A DNA stretch of 64,000 bases, taken from contig CP095414.1 in the NCBI GenBank assembly GCA_029541985.1, forward strand, positions 2,701,001 through 2,765,000, written 5' to 3'. Position numbers and translations under genes: made by a program. Source of the stretch: Bacteroidales bacterium F22 (GTDB lineage Bacteria; Bacteroidota; Bacteroidia; Bacteroidales; Bacteroidaceae). This document shows, in pieces, positions 53,791 through 61,755 of this stretch (position 1 is the stretch's first letter; each line of letters opens with the position of its first letter). The notes below the pieces were generated by a model. That model saw only the letters and a program-made list of their open reading frames with translations, did no database searches and was not told the origin of the DNA.

Positions 53791-55128
53791 ATGACAACAT
53801 ATTCACAGAAAATAAATCAAGCTATTGAGCAATTAGGTATTGACAAACTGACTGCCATGCAGCAGGAGATGCTCGCTGGAGTAGCTAGCCAATCTGATAT
53901 TACTCTTTTAGCCCCTACGGGTTCGGGTAAGACTTTGGCTTTTCTATTACCACTACTCAATTCCTTAGATAAAAAATCGACCGATGTGCAAGTATTAATC
54001 ATCGCTCCTTCTCGTGAATTAGCTATACAGATAGCTAGCGTGTGGGAGCAGATGAAAAATGGCTTCAGGGTCACTTGTTGCTATGGAGGACATTCTATGT
54101 CCGATGAGAAGAATCAATTGGTCAATTTACATCCTTCAGTGGTTGTAGGTACTCCTGGACGAATCTTAGATCATTTAGAACGAGGTTTCTTGCAGACTTC
54201 GTCAGTCAAACAAGTAATTATAGATGAGTTTGACAAGTCTTTGGAACTCGGCTTTCAAGAGCAAATGGAACAGATTGTAGATGCACTTCTTGTCGTGGAG
54301 CAGCATATTCTTGTGAGTGCGACTGACACCTCAGATCTGCCAGCATTTGCTGACATGAGTGCTGATGCTATTCGCGTTAATTATCTCACAGACCAGAAGC
54401 CTTTGACCATATATCGTGTCGATTCGCCTGAGAAAGACAAGATAGAATCCCTACATCTTTTGCTCTCAAGTTTCAAAGGAGAACAGGCAATATTGTTCTG
54501 CAACTATAGAGAATCGGTGGAGCGGATATGTGCACAATTAGCTGACCATAATGTAGCATCTTCTGCTTATCATGGAGGCATGGAACAAGAGGATAGGGAA
54601 CTCTCTCTATTTCGTTTCAGCGTAGGGGCGAGTCAACTCTTGGTATCTACTGACTTAGCTGCTCGTGGACTAGACATTCCTAATGTAAAACATATTGTTC
54701 ACTATCATTTACCTGTAGATGGTGAGTCGTTTACCCATCGTAATGGACGTACTGCTCGTTGGGAGTCTGATGGAGCAGCCTATCTATTGCTGCATTCATC
54801 CGAACGTATTCCTGACTATATTCAAGATAAATTGGATGAGTTAGGTGATTTTCCAGAATGGAAGTTACCTGAGCAATTGTTAGCGATTCCTAAACCAGCC
54901 TATCAAGTCATCTATGTTGGACGTGGTAAGCAACATAAGTTATCCAAAGGAGATCTAGTTGGCTTTTTCTGTAAGATAGGTGGACTCAAGAGTAATGATA
55001 TTGGACGTATCTTATTACTTCCTCGAGTGTCCTTTGTAAGTGTGAAATCATCATCTGTCAAGCAGATGCTTCGTCTGGTACAAGGAGAAAAGATTAAAGG
55101 TCAGAAAACAATATTCAAGTCTGTATAA
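53791..55128 (+). CDS. DEAD-box RNA helicase, DbpA-like
   Basis: An ATP-dependent RNA helicase probably acting in ribosome assembly. 445 residues: Walker A APTGSGKT, motif Ib TPGRILDHLERG, motif II DEFD (not DEAD), motif III as VSATD, and motif VI HRNGRTARW. The C-terminal 75 residues (VIYVGRGKQHKLSKGDLVGFFCKIGGLKSNDIGRI) form a DbpA RNA-binding-like domain, which in E. coli DbpA recognises 23S rRNA hairpin 92. It is 17 bp after sdaA, so they share a transcript, an operon with no obvious functional link. Confidence 0.93.
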   Translation: MTTYSQKINQAIEQLGIDKLTAMQQEMLAGVASQSDITLLAPTGSGKTLAFLLPLLNSLDKKSTDVQVLIIAPSRELAIQIASVWEQMKNGFRVTCCYGGHSMSDEKNQLVNLHPSVVVGTPGRILDHLERGFLQTSSVKQVIIDEFDKSLELGFQEQMEQIVDALLVVEQHILVSATDTSDLPAFADMSADAIRVNYLTDQKPLTIYRVDSPEKDKIESLHLLLSSFKGEQAILFCNYRESVERICAQLADHNVASSAYHGGMEQEDRELSLFRFSVGASQLLVSTDLAARGLDIPNVKHIVHYHLPVDGESFTHRNGRTARWESDGAAYLLLHSSERIPDYIQDKLDELGDFPEWKLPEQLLAIPKPAYQVIYVGRGKQHKLSKGDLVGFFCKIGGLKSNDIGRILLLPRVSFVSVKSSSVKQMLRLVQGEKIKGQKTIFKSV

Positions 55129-55181
55129 TCCATGACTAGTGGGCAGTTATGCTGTCACCACTTCGAATAGGTTAATCATAA

Positions 55182-55222
55182 ACGACGAATGCTGGTTATA
55201 AATAGTAACCGACATTCGTCGT
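55182..55222. terminator. Hairpin between converging helicase and DUF1015 genes
   Basis: ACGACGAATG (55182-55191) pairs with CATTCGTCGT (55213-55222), with inner GGTTA/TAACC pairs. No T-run, so the bidirectional terminator role is inferred from position. Confidence 0.6.
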
Positions 55223-55267
55223 CTGTGATTATTGGATTTTGCCATCTATACCTCAGTGAAGAAGTGA

Positions 55268-56518
55268 TTAATCTTCCAGTTTGTGAATCACTACTCCAGA
55301 GCGGAGTTTGGGCTCAAACCATGTAGTCTTCGGCGGCATGATTTCTCCACAATCAGCGATATCCATGAGTTGTTTCATACTCACAGGATAAAGCGCCAAT
55401 GCTAGTTTCATCTCTCCACTATCTACGCGCTTTGCGAGTGCTTTTAAGCCACGAATGCCTCCAACGAAATCAATGTGGTCATCAGTACGAAGGTCTTCGA
55501 TACCCAATAAGTCATGGAGGATATACTTCGAGGATACCGAGACATCTAGTACTGCGATAGGGTCATCAGGATTGTAAGTATGGGGTTTCGCTGTGAGCTT
55601 GTACCAAGTGTCCTCTATATAAAGGCCAAACAAGTGCAACGCATCTGGACGATAAGGGGTTGAACCTTTCTTTTCCACGATGAAATGCTCTTCTAAGCGA
55701 TGTAGAAAGGTCGATGGTGTCATGCCGTTGAGATGACTTACGACACGATTATAATCAATGATTGTCAATTGGTCAGCTGGAAAACAAACAGCCATAAAAT
55801 AATTATACTCCTCATTGCCCGTATGATGTGGATTCTTCTTCTTCTGTTCTTCGCAAACCAATGCAGCGGCAGCAGTGCGATGATGTCCATCAGCGATATA
55901 TAATGCATCAATTCTGGCAAAAACATCTGTCACTAATTGAATTTCTTTTTCTTGGTCTATAATCCAAAAGGTATGTCTGACTCCCTCGTCAAGAGGGGTG
56001 AAATCATAAATGGGTTCCTGGGCTGCATGACGAGCTATCATTTCATCCAACTCCTTATTATCGGGGTAGGCTAAAAATGCTGGACCAATGTTTGCTTTGC
56101 AGTTGAGCACATTTTTCATACGGTCCTCTTCTTTCTCCTTCCGTGTGAGTTCATGTCTCTTGATATGTCCATCAAGATAATCTTGAACCGATGCTGCTAA
56201 TACCAATCCATATTGCGTCTTGCCATTCATTGTCTGGGCATAGATATAATATAACGGTTTGTTATCTTGTACCAGCCATCCTTTGTCCTGAAATAATTGG
56301 AAATTTTCTGCCGCTCTTTTATATACTTTTGGATCACGGCTATCCGTACCGATAGGGAAATCTATTTCTGGTTTGATGATATGATAGAGTGATTTCTCAT
56401 TGTCAGCTGCTTCAGCTCTAGCTTCTTCAGAATTGAGTACATCATAAGGGCGTGAAGAGACTAATTCGATAAGCTCTTTAGGAGGACGTAGTCCTTTAAA
56501 TGGTCTTATTTTCGCCAT
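55268..56518 (-). CDS. DUF1015 family protein
   Basis: A 416-residue cytoplasmic protein of unknown function. It opens with MAKIRPFKGLRPPKELIELVSSRPYDV and carries the family hallmark IADGHHRTAAA in the middle (about residue 215), plus NYFMAVCFPADQLTIIDYNRVV. The HH-R pattern resembles the nucleotide- or phosphate-binding loop of ParB/sulfiredoxin-like folds, and some DUF1015 genes elsewhere sit with serA and are thought to be serine-linked. Here it follows serC-serA on the same strand after 163 bp and a terminator-like hairpin, so it is probably part of the serine locus with reduced read-through. Confidence 0.9.
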   Translation of the reverse strand: MAKIRPFKGLRPPKELIELVSSRPYDVLNSEEARAEAADNEKSLYHIIKPEIDFPIGTDSRDPKVYKRAAENFQLFQDKGWLVQDNKPLYYIYAQTMNGKTQYGLVLAASVQDYLDGHIKRHELTRKEKEEDRMKNVLNCKANIGPAFLAYPDNKELDEMIARHAAQEPIYDFTPLDEGVRHTFWIIDQEKEIQLVTDVFARIDALYIADGHHRTAAAALVCEEQKKKNPHHTGNEEYNYFMAVCFPADQLTIIDYNRVVSHLNGMTPSTFLHRLEEHFIVEKKGSTPYRPDALHLFGLYIEDTWYKLTAKPHTYNPDDPIAVLDVSVSSKYILHDLLGIEDLRTDDHIDFVGGIRGLKALAKRVDSGEMKLALALYPVSMKQLMDIADCGEIMPPKTTWFEPKLRSGVVIHKLED

Positions 56519-56572
56519 AGTGTGTTAGGTTTAAATCGTTGAAAAAAAGGTTATATAGGTTATCAAAAGGGA

Positions 56573-56630
56573 AAAAATCCTAGCTAATAAAAAAAGTCTA
56601 TTCAGTCTGTCTTTTTAGCTAGGATTTTTC
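56573..56630 (-). terminator. Terminator-like hairpin between serA and the DUF1015 gene
   Basis: 13-bp arms (56573-56585 and 56617-56629) with further A/T pairing inside, and a T-run on the minus strand. It would end or attenuate the serCA transcript before the DUF1015 gene. Confidence 0.75.
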
Positions 56631-56681
56631 TATCAGTCGCACACTGGCAACTGCATTAGGCTACGCTCTAAGCGTATAGGG

Positions 56682-57605
56682 TTACTTATTCACTTGGAAA
56701 GTGGTATCTCCTTTCTCAAAAAATCCAAGAATCTGGTTCGCTGCAGCAATTCCAGCATTGATGTTTGCCTCTGCTGTCTGAGCTCCCATCTTTTTAGGAG
56801 TACCGAAATAGCGGTCTTCAAAACGAGATTTGAACGTATCAGCTGCAGCAGGAGCTACATCAGCTAAATAACAGAAGTCAGTTCGCTCGTCCATAAATTC
56901 GATGAGGCTAACTTCATCGATGACTTCTTTACGAGCTGAATTAACCAAGATACCCCCTTGAGGCATTTGTTTCAATAAGTCATAGTTGATTGAGTGAATA
57001 GTCTGTTTAGTTGCTGGAATATGTAAAGATACGATATCCGCATTTGCATACAAATCATTGATATCATCAATCGCTTTGACGCCAGCAGCCTCTATTGTTT
57101 CTGCAGGACAGAAAGGGTCGAAGGCAATAACTTTCATTCCAAACCCTTTAGCTATGCGGGCTACATTTTGTGCCGTATGTCCAAAAGCATGCAGCCCTAA
57201 TGTCTTTCCTTTGAGTTCCCGTCCTGCTTTTCCATTGTAGAAGTTGCGAACAGCAAATACTAAGAGTCCCATGACAAGTTCTGCTACGGCATTGGAATTT
57301 TGGCCAGGAGTATTCATTACACAAATATTCCGCTTCTTCGCATCCTCTAGTTTGACGTTATCGACACCAGCACCAGCACGAACGATAATCTTTAGTTTAG
57401 GAGCAGCATCCATTACCTCAGCATCTATTTGATCACTGCGAATAATCAATGCTTCGATATCCTTCACTGCTTCAAGGAGTTCACTACGCTTACTGTATTT
57501 CTCTAATAGTCGTAGTTCATATCCTGCTTTTTCGACGATGTCTTTAATGCCATTTACTGCAGCAGGAGCAAACGGCTTCTCTGTTGCTATCAGTATCTTT
57601 TTCAT
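56682..57605 (-). CDS. serA: D-3-phosphoglycerate dehydrogenase, short form
   Basis: First step of serine synthesis: oxidises 3-phosphoglycerate with NAD+. 307 residues from the ATG at 57605, with only the catalytic and NAD domains and no ACT or ASB domain, so serine feedback through ACT is not expected. Visible: [48 protein letters not shown] (NAD-binding), [10 protein letters not shown] with the catalytic Arg. The usual catalytic histidine position reads [13 protein letters not shown], lysine instead of histidine, as in the type described for Entamoeba. It follows serC by 51 bp. Confidence 0.95.
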   Translation of the reverse strand: MKKILIATEKPFAPAAVNGIKDIVEKAGYELRLLEKYSKRSELLEAVKDIEALIIRSDQIDAEVMDAAPKLKIIVRAGAGVDNVKLEDAKKRNICVMNTPGQNSNAVAELVMGLLVFAVRNFYNGKAGRELKGKTLGLHAFGHTAQNVARIAKGFGMKVIAFDPFCPAETIEAAGVKAIDDINDLYANADIVSLHIPATKQTIHSINYDLLKQMPQGGILVNSARKEVIDEVSLIEFMDERTDFCYLADVAPAAADTFKSRFEDRYFGTPKKMGAQTAEANINAGIAAANQILGFFEKGDTTFQVNK

Positions 57606-57656
57606 GTTATTGAATTTTATATTTAGCATTGATATCGGATGATATCAACATACATT

Positions 57657-58727
57657 TTAATTTTTAGCTTCAAAAGCTTTCATACATTCGATGAGTGCTT
57701 TGACACTTTCGAGAGGCATTGCATTGTAGCATGAAGCACGGAATCCACCAACAGAACGATGTCCTTTGATTCCGACCATTCCTTTGAGAGAAGCAAACTC
57801 TAAGAAAGCATTTTCAAGAGCTGCATATTTTTCCTCCATGACGAAGCAGATATTCATATATGAGCGGTCTTTTTTCTCTACTGTTCCTTTGAATAGTTTG
57901 TTGCGGTCAACTTCAGCATATAGAAGAGCTGCTTTCTCTTTGGCACGGCGTTGCATCTCTGCCACTCCACCAATTTTTTTAATCCAGCGCAAAGTCTCAA
58001 GTGCTGTGAAGATATTCATCACAGGAGGCGTATTGAACATAGAACCCTTTTTGATATGTGTACGGTAATCCAGCATCGTCGGAATAGCTCGGTCCACTTG
58101 ACCCAAAGCATCATCTTTGATGATGACAAAAGTAAGTCCCGCAGGAGCTAGATTTTTCTGAGCACCTCCATAGATACATACATACTTCTTGATATCGATA
58201 GGTCGTGAGAAGATATCACTTGACATATCCGCTACCATAGGTACATTCACGTCCAAATCCTGATGTAACTCAGTACCATAAATGGTATTGTTTGTAGTGA
58301 CATGTAGGTAATCGACATCTGAAGGAACGGTATATCCAGTAGGGATGTAAGTGAAATTCTTATCTTTCGAACTAGCGACTTCTACAACCTCTCCAAAGAA
58401 TTTAGCTTCTTTGATAGCTTTCGTAGCCCAGGCACCAGTATTGAGGTAGGCAGTCTTGCCCTTCATTAAATTGTATGGAGCCATACAAAATTGGGAACTA
58501 GCGCCACCGCCTAAGAAAAGAACAGAATACCCTTCTGGAATTTGAAGTAACTCTTTGAATAATACAACTGCTTCGTCTACTACCGCTTGAAATTCCTTGG
58601 ATCTGTGGGACACTTCCAACACGGAAAGCCCTGTATTACTGAAATTTTTTACTGCGTCAGCTGTTGCTGCAATTACTTCTTGAGGAAGTATTGAGGGACC
58701 TGCATAAAAGTTGTGCTTCTTCATCAT
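57657..58727 (-). CDS. serC: Phosphoserine aminotransferase
   Basis: Second step of serine synthesis (also used in vitamin B6 synthesis): transfers an amino group from glutamate to 3-phosphohydroxypyruvate. 356 residues, starting [16 protein letters not shown] lysine K191 in [12 protein letters not shown]; phosphate-binding GGGASSQF; C-terminal [15 protein letters not shown] with the conserved Arg residues that hold the substrate phosphate. It precedes serA. A T-tailed hairpin lies 27 bp upstream. Confidence 0.97.
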   Translation of the reverse strand: MMKKHNFYAGPSILPQEVIAATADAVKNFSNTGLSVLEVSHRSKEFQAVVDEAVVLFKELLQIPEGYSVLFLGGGASSQFCMAPYNLMKGKTAYLNTGAWATKAIKEAKFFGEVVEVASSKDKNFTYIPTGYTVPSDVDYLHVTTNNTIYGTELHQDLDVNVPMVADMSSDIFSRPIDIKKYVCIYGGAQKNLAPAGLTFVIIKDDALGQVDRAIPTMLDYRTHIKKGSMFNTPPVMNIFTALETLRWIKKIGGVAEMQRRAKEKAALLYAEVDRNKLFKGTVEKKDRSYMNICFVMEEKYAALENAFLEFASLKGMVGIKGHRSVGGFRASCYNAMPLESVKALIECMKAFEAKN

Positions 58728-58753
58728 TGCTGAATTTTTAAAATTGAATTATT

Positions 58754-58783
58754 AAAAAACCTATATGCGAAGTTAGGTTTTTT
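58754..58783. terminator. Terminator or attenuator upstream of serC
   Basis: A6CCTA (58754-58763) pairs with TAGGT6 (58774-58783) around a 10-nt loop, with T-runs available on both strands. It ends the FUSC transcript, or lies in the serC leader if the serC promoter is upstream of it. Confidence 0.7.
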
Positions 58784-58945
58784 TTTTTAGATAGCGGCAA
58801 ATTTGCTGTGATTTATACCCTTATAAGCCGTTTTTCTTATGATATATTCGTTTTGTTCTTGTTTTTGATACGATATGTTATAAAACACGATTAAATATGT
58901 TGGATCTTATTCTTTAACATAAAACAATAATTTCAGACAAAAGCC

Positions 58946-61069
58946 TTAAATTTTCTGTTGACTATTTTCAAAATCTCGTAAGCAATAGACTATATTATAA
59001 AATAGTCTATAGGTTACTCTATGAGTATTATTGGACTGTTGGTCATTAGTCAAAGACTGAATCTGTTCTTTCAGTCGGTATAATAAGTCTTCATATTTAT
59101 CTGTCGAAACTGGTTCTTGAATACCCCTTAATATTTGCTCCACACATTGATTTAGTAAGGGAAGATCTGGCCAACTCTCATCACGGTGAGCCCCTAGGGC
59201 CGATATATGAGAGAGCAAAGCATGATTAAGATAAATCTGTCGAAGCATCTCATCTTTATTAAAAGCTTTTTTCGTTGGCTCGATTTGTATAGACCTTCTT
59301 GCTTGAGTCAAAGAATTGTCTGCCAGATGTGCATTGCGCCGCATGATTCGATAGTTCAATGTATCCTCAGCATTTGTTTTCCATTGATGAATAATCTCCT
59401 CGAAATATTTCGCATCTATATCTTGGGCTTCTTTTAATAATATTGGGAGTCTCTTGTATTGCCAATTGGGCCATAATAGACGGGCAGTAATGTAGGATAG
59501 GAATGCACCAGCCAATGTAGCGATGATGCGGGGCCATGGGACGATCATTCCCTCATTGGCTCCTAGTTCACTAGCATCCAACACAAATATGGTAATAAAT
59601 ATAACAGCAAAGGCATAGTATTTTTTCAAGAAATAGAAAAAAGCGAAAGCAGTACCACAGATGACAAGGATTTGTCCATCAATTGTGGGAAGAAGACTCA
59701 AGAGCATGATTCCCAATATGACTCCCGAGAGTGTGCCTATAACTCTTTGCCATAAACGTCTACGGGTTTCCAGAAAAGTATTTTGACTGACAAAAAGAGC
59801 AGTAAGGGCTATCCAGTCTCCATGAGGTATCTTTAAATAATGAGATAAGGCTGTGCCCACAACAAAGCAGACACTGAGTCTGATGGCATAGCGCATACGT
59901 GAATGTTTGAAGCTGAGTTGCACGCGCAGCCTTTGGTAAATCGACCGGTCATCCTGTTGCAATTGTGGTACTTGTGTATACGGAGTAATCAATACACAAG
60001 TCGGACTTTCCAATTTTTGAAGTGACTGATGAGATCGCGATAAATTGTGCAATAACATATCCAAAGAGCGTTGCGATTTTACTGGCATAGCAGAGATACG
60101 ACTCTTCAGTGCCTCGATGACCCAAGCAAGAGCCACGGGATGAATATATGGTTGTCCTGTCAAGAGTTCTTCTGCCACAAGATGAGCAGCAGTTCCCAAT
60201 TGATGAAGCAATTCAGCAATGCCCTCCATAATGTCCTGATACTGTTGTTTCTTGACCAAGGATGATATACGCTCATGGCTTGATGCAGCGCGTTCGTGTA
60301 GGTTTTGGAGCAACATAAATCGCTCAAGATAACTGACTAATTTCTTTTGTTCGACCCATTGTCCATAGCTATTCAGTGTCTCTTTGCATCGTTCCATAGC
60401 TGCTACTATATCGCTATTGGTTTCTGCGATATGATTTTCGACTTCATCCGAACTGTAGCTAGCCAATTGTGTGTTCTCCATGCCAGAGATTCTATAACTT
60501 TCAGCTTTTGCTTCAAGAAAGTTTTCCAAAGCCAAAAATCCCTCAGCCAATTGTTCTTCTAAAGGTCTGAATGGATGTTTCAATAGAAATAGGATTACTG
60601 AACCACTATATACAGAAGCCCCTACACAAAGTATTAGTGGAATAAGCCACCATGTCTGGTTCGGTTGCCATGATAAAGCGGCATAGATGCCAATAAGAAT
60701 GGCTCCATAGGAGATGGCTTTGAGCTGTTGTGAAATTCCTCCGATGACAACGAATGTAATCGTGCTGAGGGCAAATCCAATGACGAAAAGTTCAAAATGA
60801 GATTTTAGCAAAGCTACAGAAGTAGTGGTGATGGCAAATGCGACAAGCATGATAAGTGTACTTCGTATTCTTCCCAGTGGGTACTCATCACTTTTAGAAA
60901 CTGCTGCGGCAACTACTCCAAGTGCTGCTGTGACTCCGATTTGATTGTATCCTAAGATGGCGCAAGGGATGAGTACTGCAGCTACACAACAAGTGACCAT
61001 TGAGGCTGTCATCATATGTGGGCTACTGTATAGGGTTTTACGGAGTTTGTAATAGATGTTTATTTTCAT
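58946..61069 (-). CDS. FUSC/YccS-family membrane protein
   Basis: A 707-residue inner-membrane protein of the fusaric acid resistance-type (FUSC) family; E. coli YccS and aromatic-acid efflux protein AaeB are relatives. Two blocks of about five to six hydrophobic segments (residues about 20-170 and 395-530) are separated by and followed by cytoplasmic helical regions. The second block carries the family motif with RLSVCFVVGTALSHYLKIPHGDWIALTALFVSQ-like sequence (HGDWIALTALFVSQNTF). A role in export is inferred; no partner HlyD-type protein is nearby. Single gene; downstream hairpin at 58754. Confidence 0.92.
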   Translation of the reverse strand: MKINIYYKLRKTLYSSPHMMTASMVTCCVAAVLIPCAILGYNQIGVTAALGVVAAAVSKSDEYPLGRIRSTLIMLVAFAITTTSVALLKSHFELFVIGFALSTITFVVIGGISQQLKAISYGAILIGIYAALSWQPNQTWWLIPLILCVGASVYSGSVILFLLKHPFRPLEEQLAEGFLALENFLEAKAESYRISGMENTQLASYSSDEVENHIAETNSDIVAAMERCKETLNSYGQWVEQKKLVSYLERFMLLQNLHERAASSHERISSLVKKQQYQDIMEGIAELLHQLGTAAHLVAEELLTGQPYIHPVALAWVIEALKSRISAMPVKSQRSLDMLLHNLSRSHQSLQKLESPTCVLITPYTQVPQLQQDDRSIYQRLRVQLSFKHSRMRYAIRLSVCFVVGTALSHYLKIPHGDWIALTALFVSQNTFLETRRRLWQRVIGTLSGVILGIMLLSLLPTIDGQILVICGTAFAFFYFLKKYYAFAVIFITIFVLDASELGANEGMIVPWPRIIATLAGAFLSYITARLLWPNWQYKRLPILLKEAQDIDAKYFEEIIHQWKTNAEDTLNYRIMRRNAHLADNSLTQARRSIQIEPTKKAFNKDEMLRQIYLNHALLSHISALGAHRDESWPDLPLLNQCVEQILRGIQEPVSTDKYEDLLYRLKEQIQSLTNDQQSNNTHRVTYRLFYNIVYCLRDFENSQQKI

Positions 61070-61242
61070 TGGCGGAGGGGAATCGTTTCCTTTGTTTTTC
61101 GAAAGATAATTATTGTTTTCCGAATAGCCAATAAATCGTCATGTTAATAATCTTGTCTTTTGATTATGAGAGGACGTACTTAGGGTTATTTATACTCTCT
61201 TTGGTGAATCTTTATCCATCCTTTTCTTCTGGTAGTAAAGAG

Positions 61243-61284
61243 CAAAAAAAAAGTGTGTCAGAAATGATTTTCTAACACACTTTT
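61243..61284 (-). terminator. Terminator of the SRP RNA-tRNA-Thr transcript
   Basis: Arms A4GTGTGT-x-AGAAA / TTTCT-x-ACACACT4 (61249-61284) around TGAT, with T9 on the minus strand, 25 bp after the tRNA. Confidence 0.9.
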
Positions 61285-61308
61285 CAAAATAGAACTTTGT
61301 TCTTTTTG

Positions 61309-61382
61309 AGCCTCTTGTCGGATTCGAACCAACGACCCCGAGATTACAAATCACGTGCTCTGGCCAACTGAGCTAAAGAGGC
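61309..61382 (-). tRNA. tRNA-Thr (anticodon UGU)
   Basis: 74 nt on the minus strand. Acceptor GCCTCTT/AAGAGGC is perfect; anticodon stem CGTGA/TCTCG contains one T-T mismatch; loop TTTGTAA gives anticodon TGT (reads ACA). T-arm GTTGG/CCGAC with TTCGAAT. Discriminator T; CCA not encoded. It begins a few bases after the SRP RNA and shares its promoter. Confidence 0.95.
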
Positions 61383-61385
61383 AAG

Positions 61386-61485
61386 GTGGGTAAGCGATCT
61401 ATATCGCGCTGCTACAACCAACTACCTTTGCTGCGATCAAGCCCTGGAGGATTCGAAGGGAGCTAGCCGTATAGGACTTACCCAT
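61386..61485 (-). ncRNA. ffs: Signal recognition particle RNA (small, 4.5S type)
   Basis: The RNA of the signal recognition particle, which with Ffh targets nascent membrane proteins. On the minus strand a GGGTAAG 5' end (61477-61483) pairs with CTTACCC at the 3' end (61388-61394), closing a rod of about 96 nt. Near the tip lies CCTCCAGGGC-loop-GCAGCAAAGG, which matches the conserved domain IV with its CAGG / AGCA internal loop bound by Ffh. The apical loop reads TTGATC-like, not the usual GGAA. A full promoter lies 50 bp upstream (61535-61565) and tRNA-Thr follows immediately. Confidence 0.82.
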
Positions 61486-61534
61486 GTAAGTCACAATCCG
61501 TGCTAGAGTAACACTCCTTTCCGTTTTGCGATTG

Positions 61535-61565
61535 CAAAGGTAGTGCTTTATTTTGTTTCACCAAA
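61535..61565 (-). promoter_or_regulatory. Promoter of SRP RNA and tRNA-Thr
   Basis: Minus strand: TTTG (61562-61565), 19-bp spacer, TACCTTTG (61535-61542). Full consensus, fitting a highly expressed stable RNA; the start would be about 45 nt before the SRP RNA core, so 5' processing is expected. Confidence 0.82.
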
Positions 61566-61699
61566 TTATTTGCAGACTTTTTCTAAATTTTTTTTTCGCT
61601 GAAGTAAAAAAGAGCCGATAAATGAAGCTCTAATAGATTGAGAATGAGTAGGTTACTCACTTTTCTTGGTTATTCTATTATTTTAAATTAGAAAAATAC

Positions 61700-61707
61700 T
61701 ATCTTTG
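61700..61707 (+). promoter_or_regulatory. -7 promoter element of valS
   Basis: TATCTTTG, exact match, 48 bp before the valS ATG. No clear -33 TTTG. Confidence 0.65.
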
Positions 61708-61755
61708 TGCCTCGTATTAGCTATTTCGAAAAAACAAGATTTATATATATAACAA

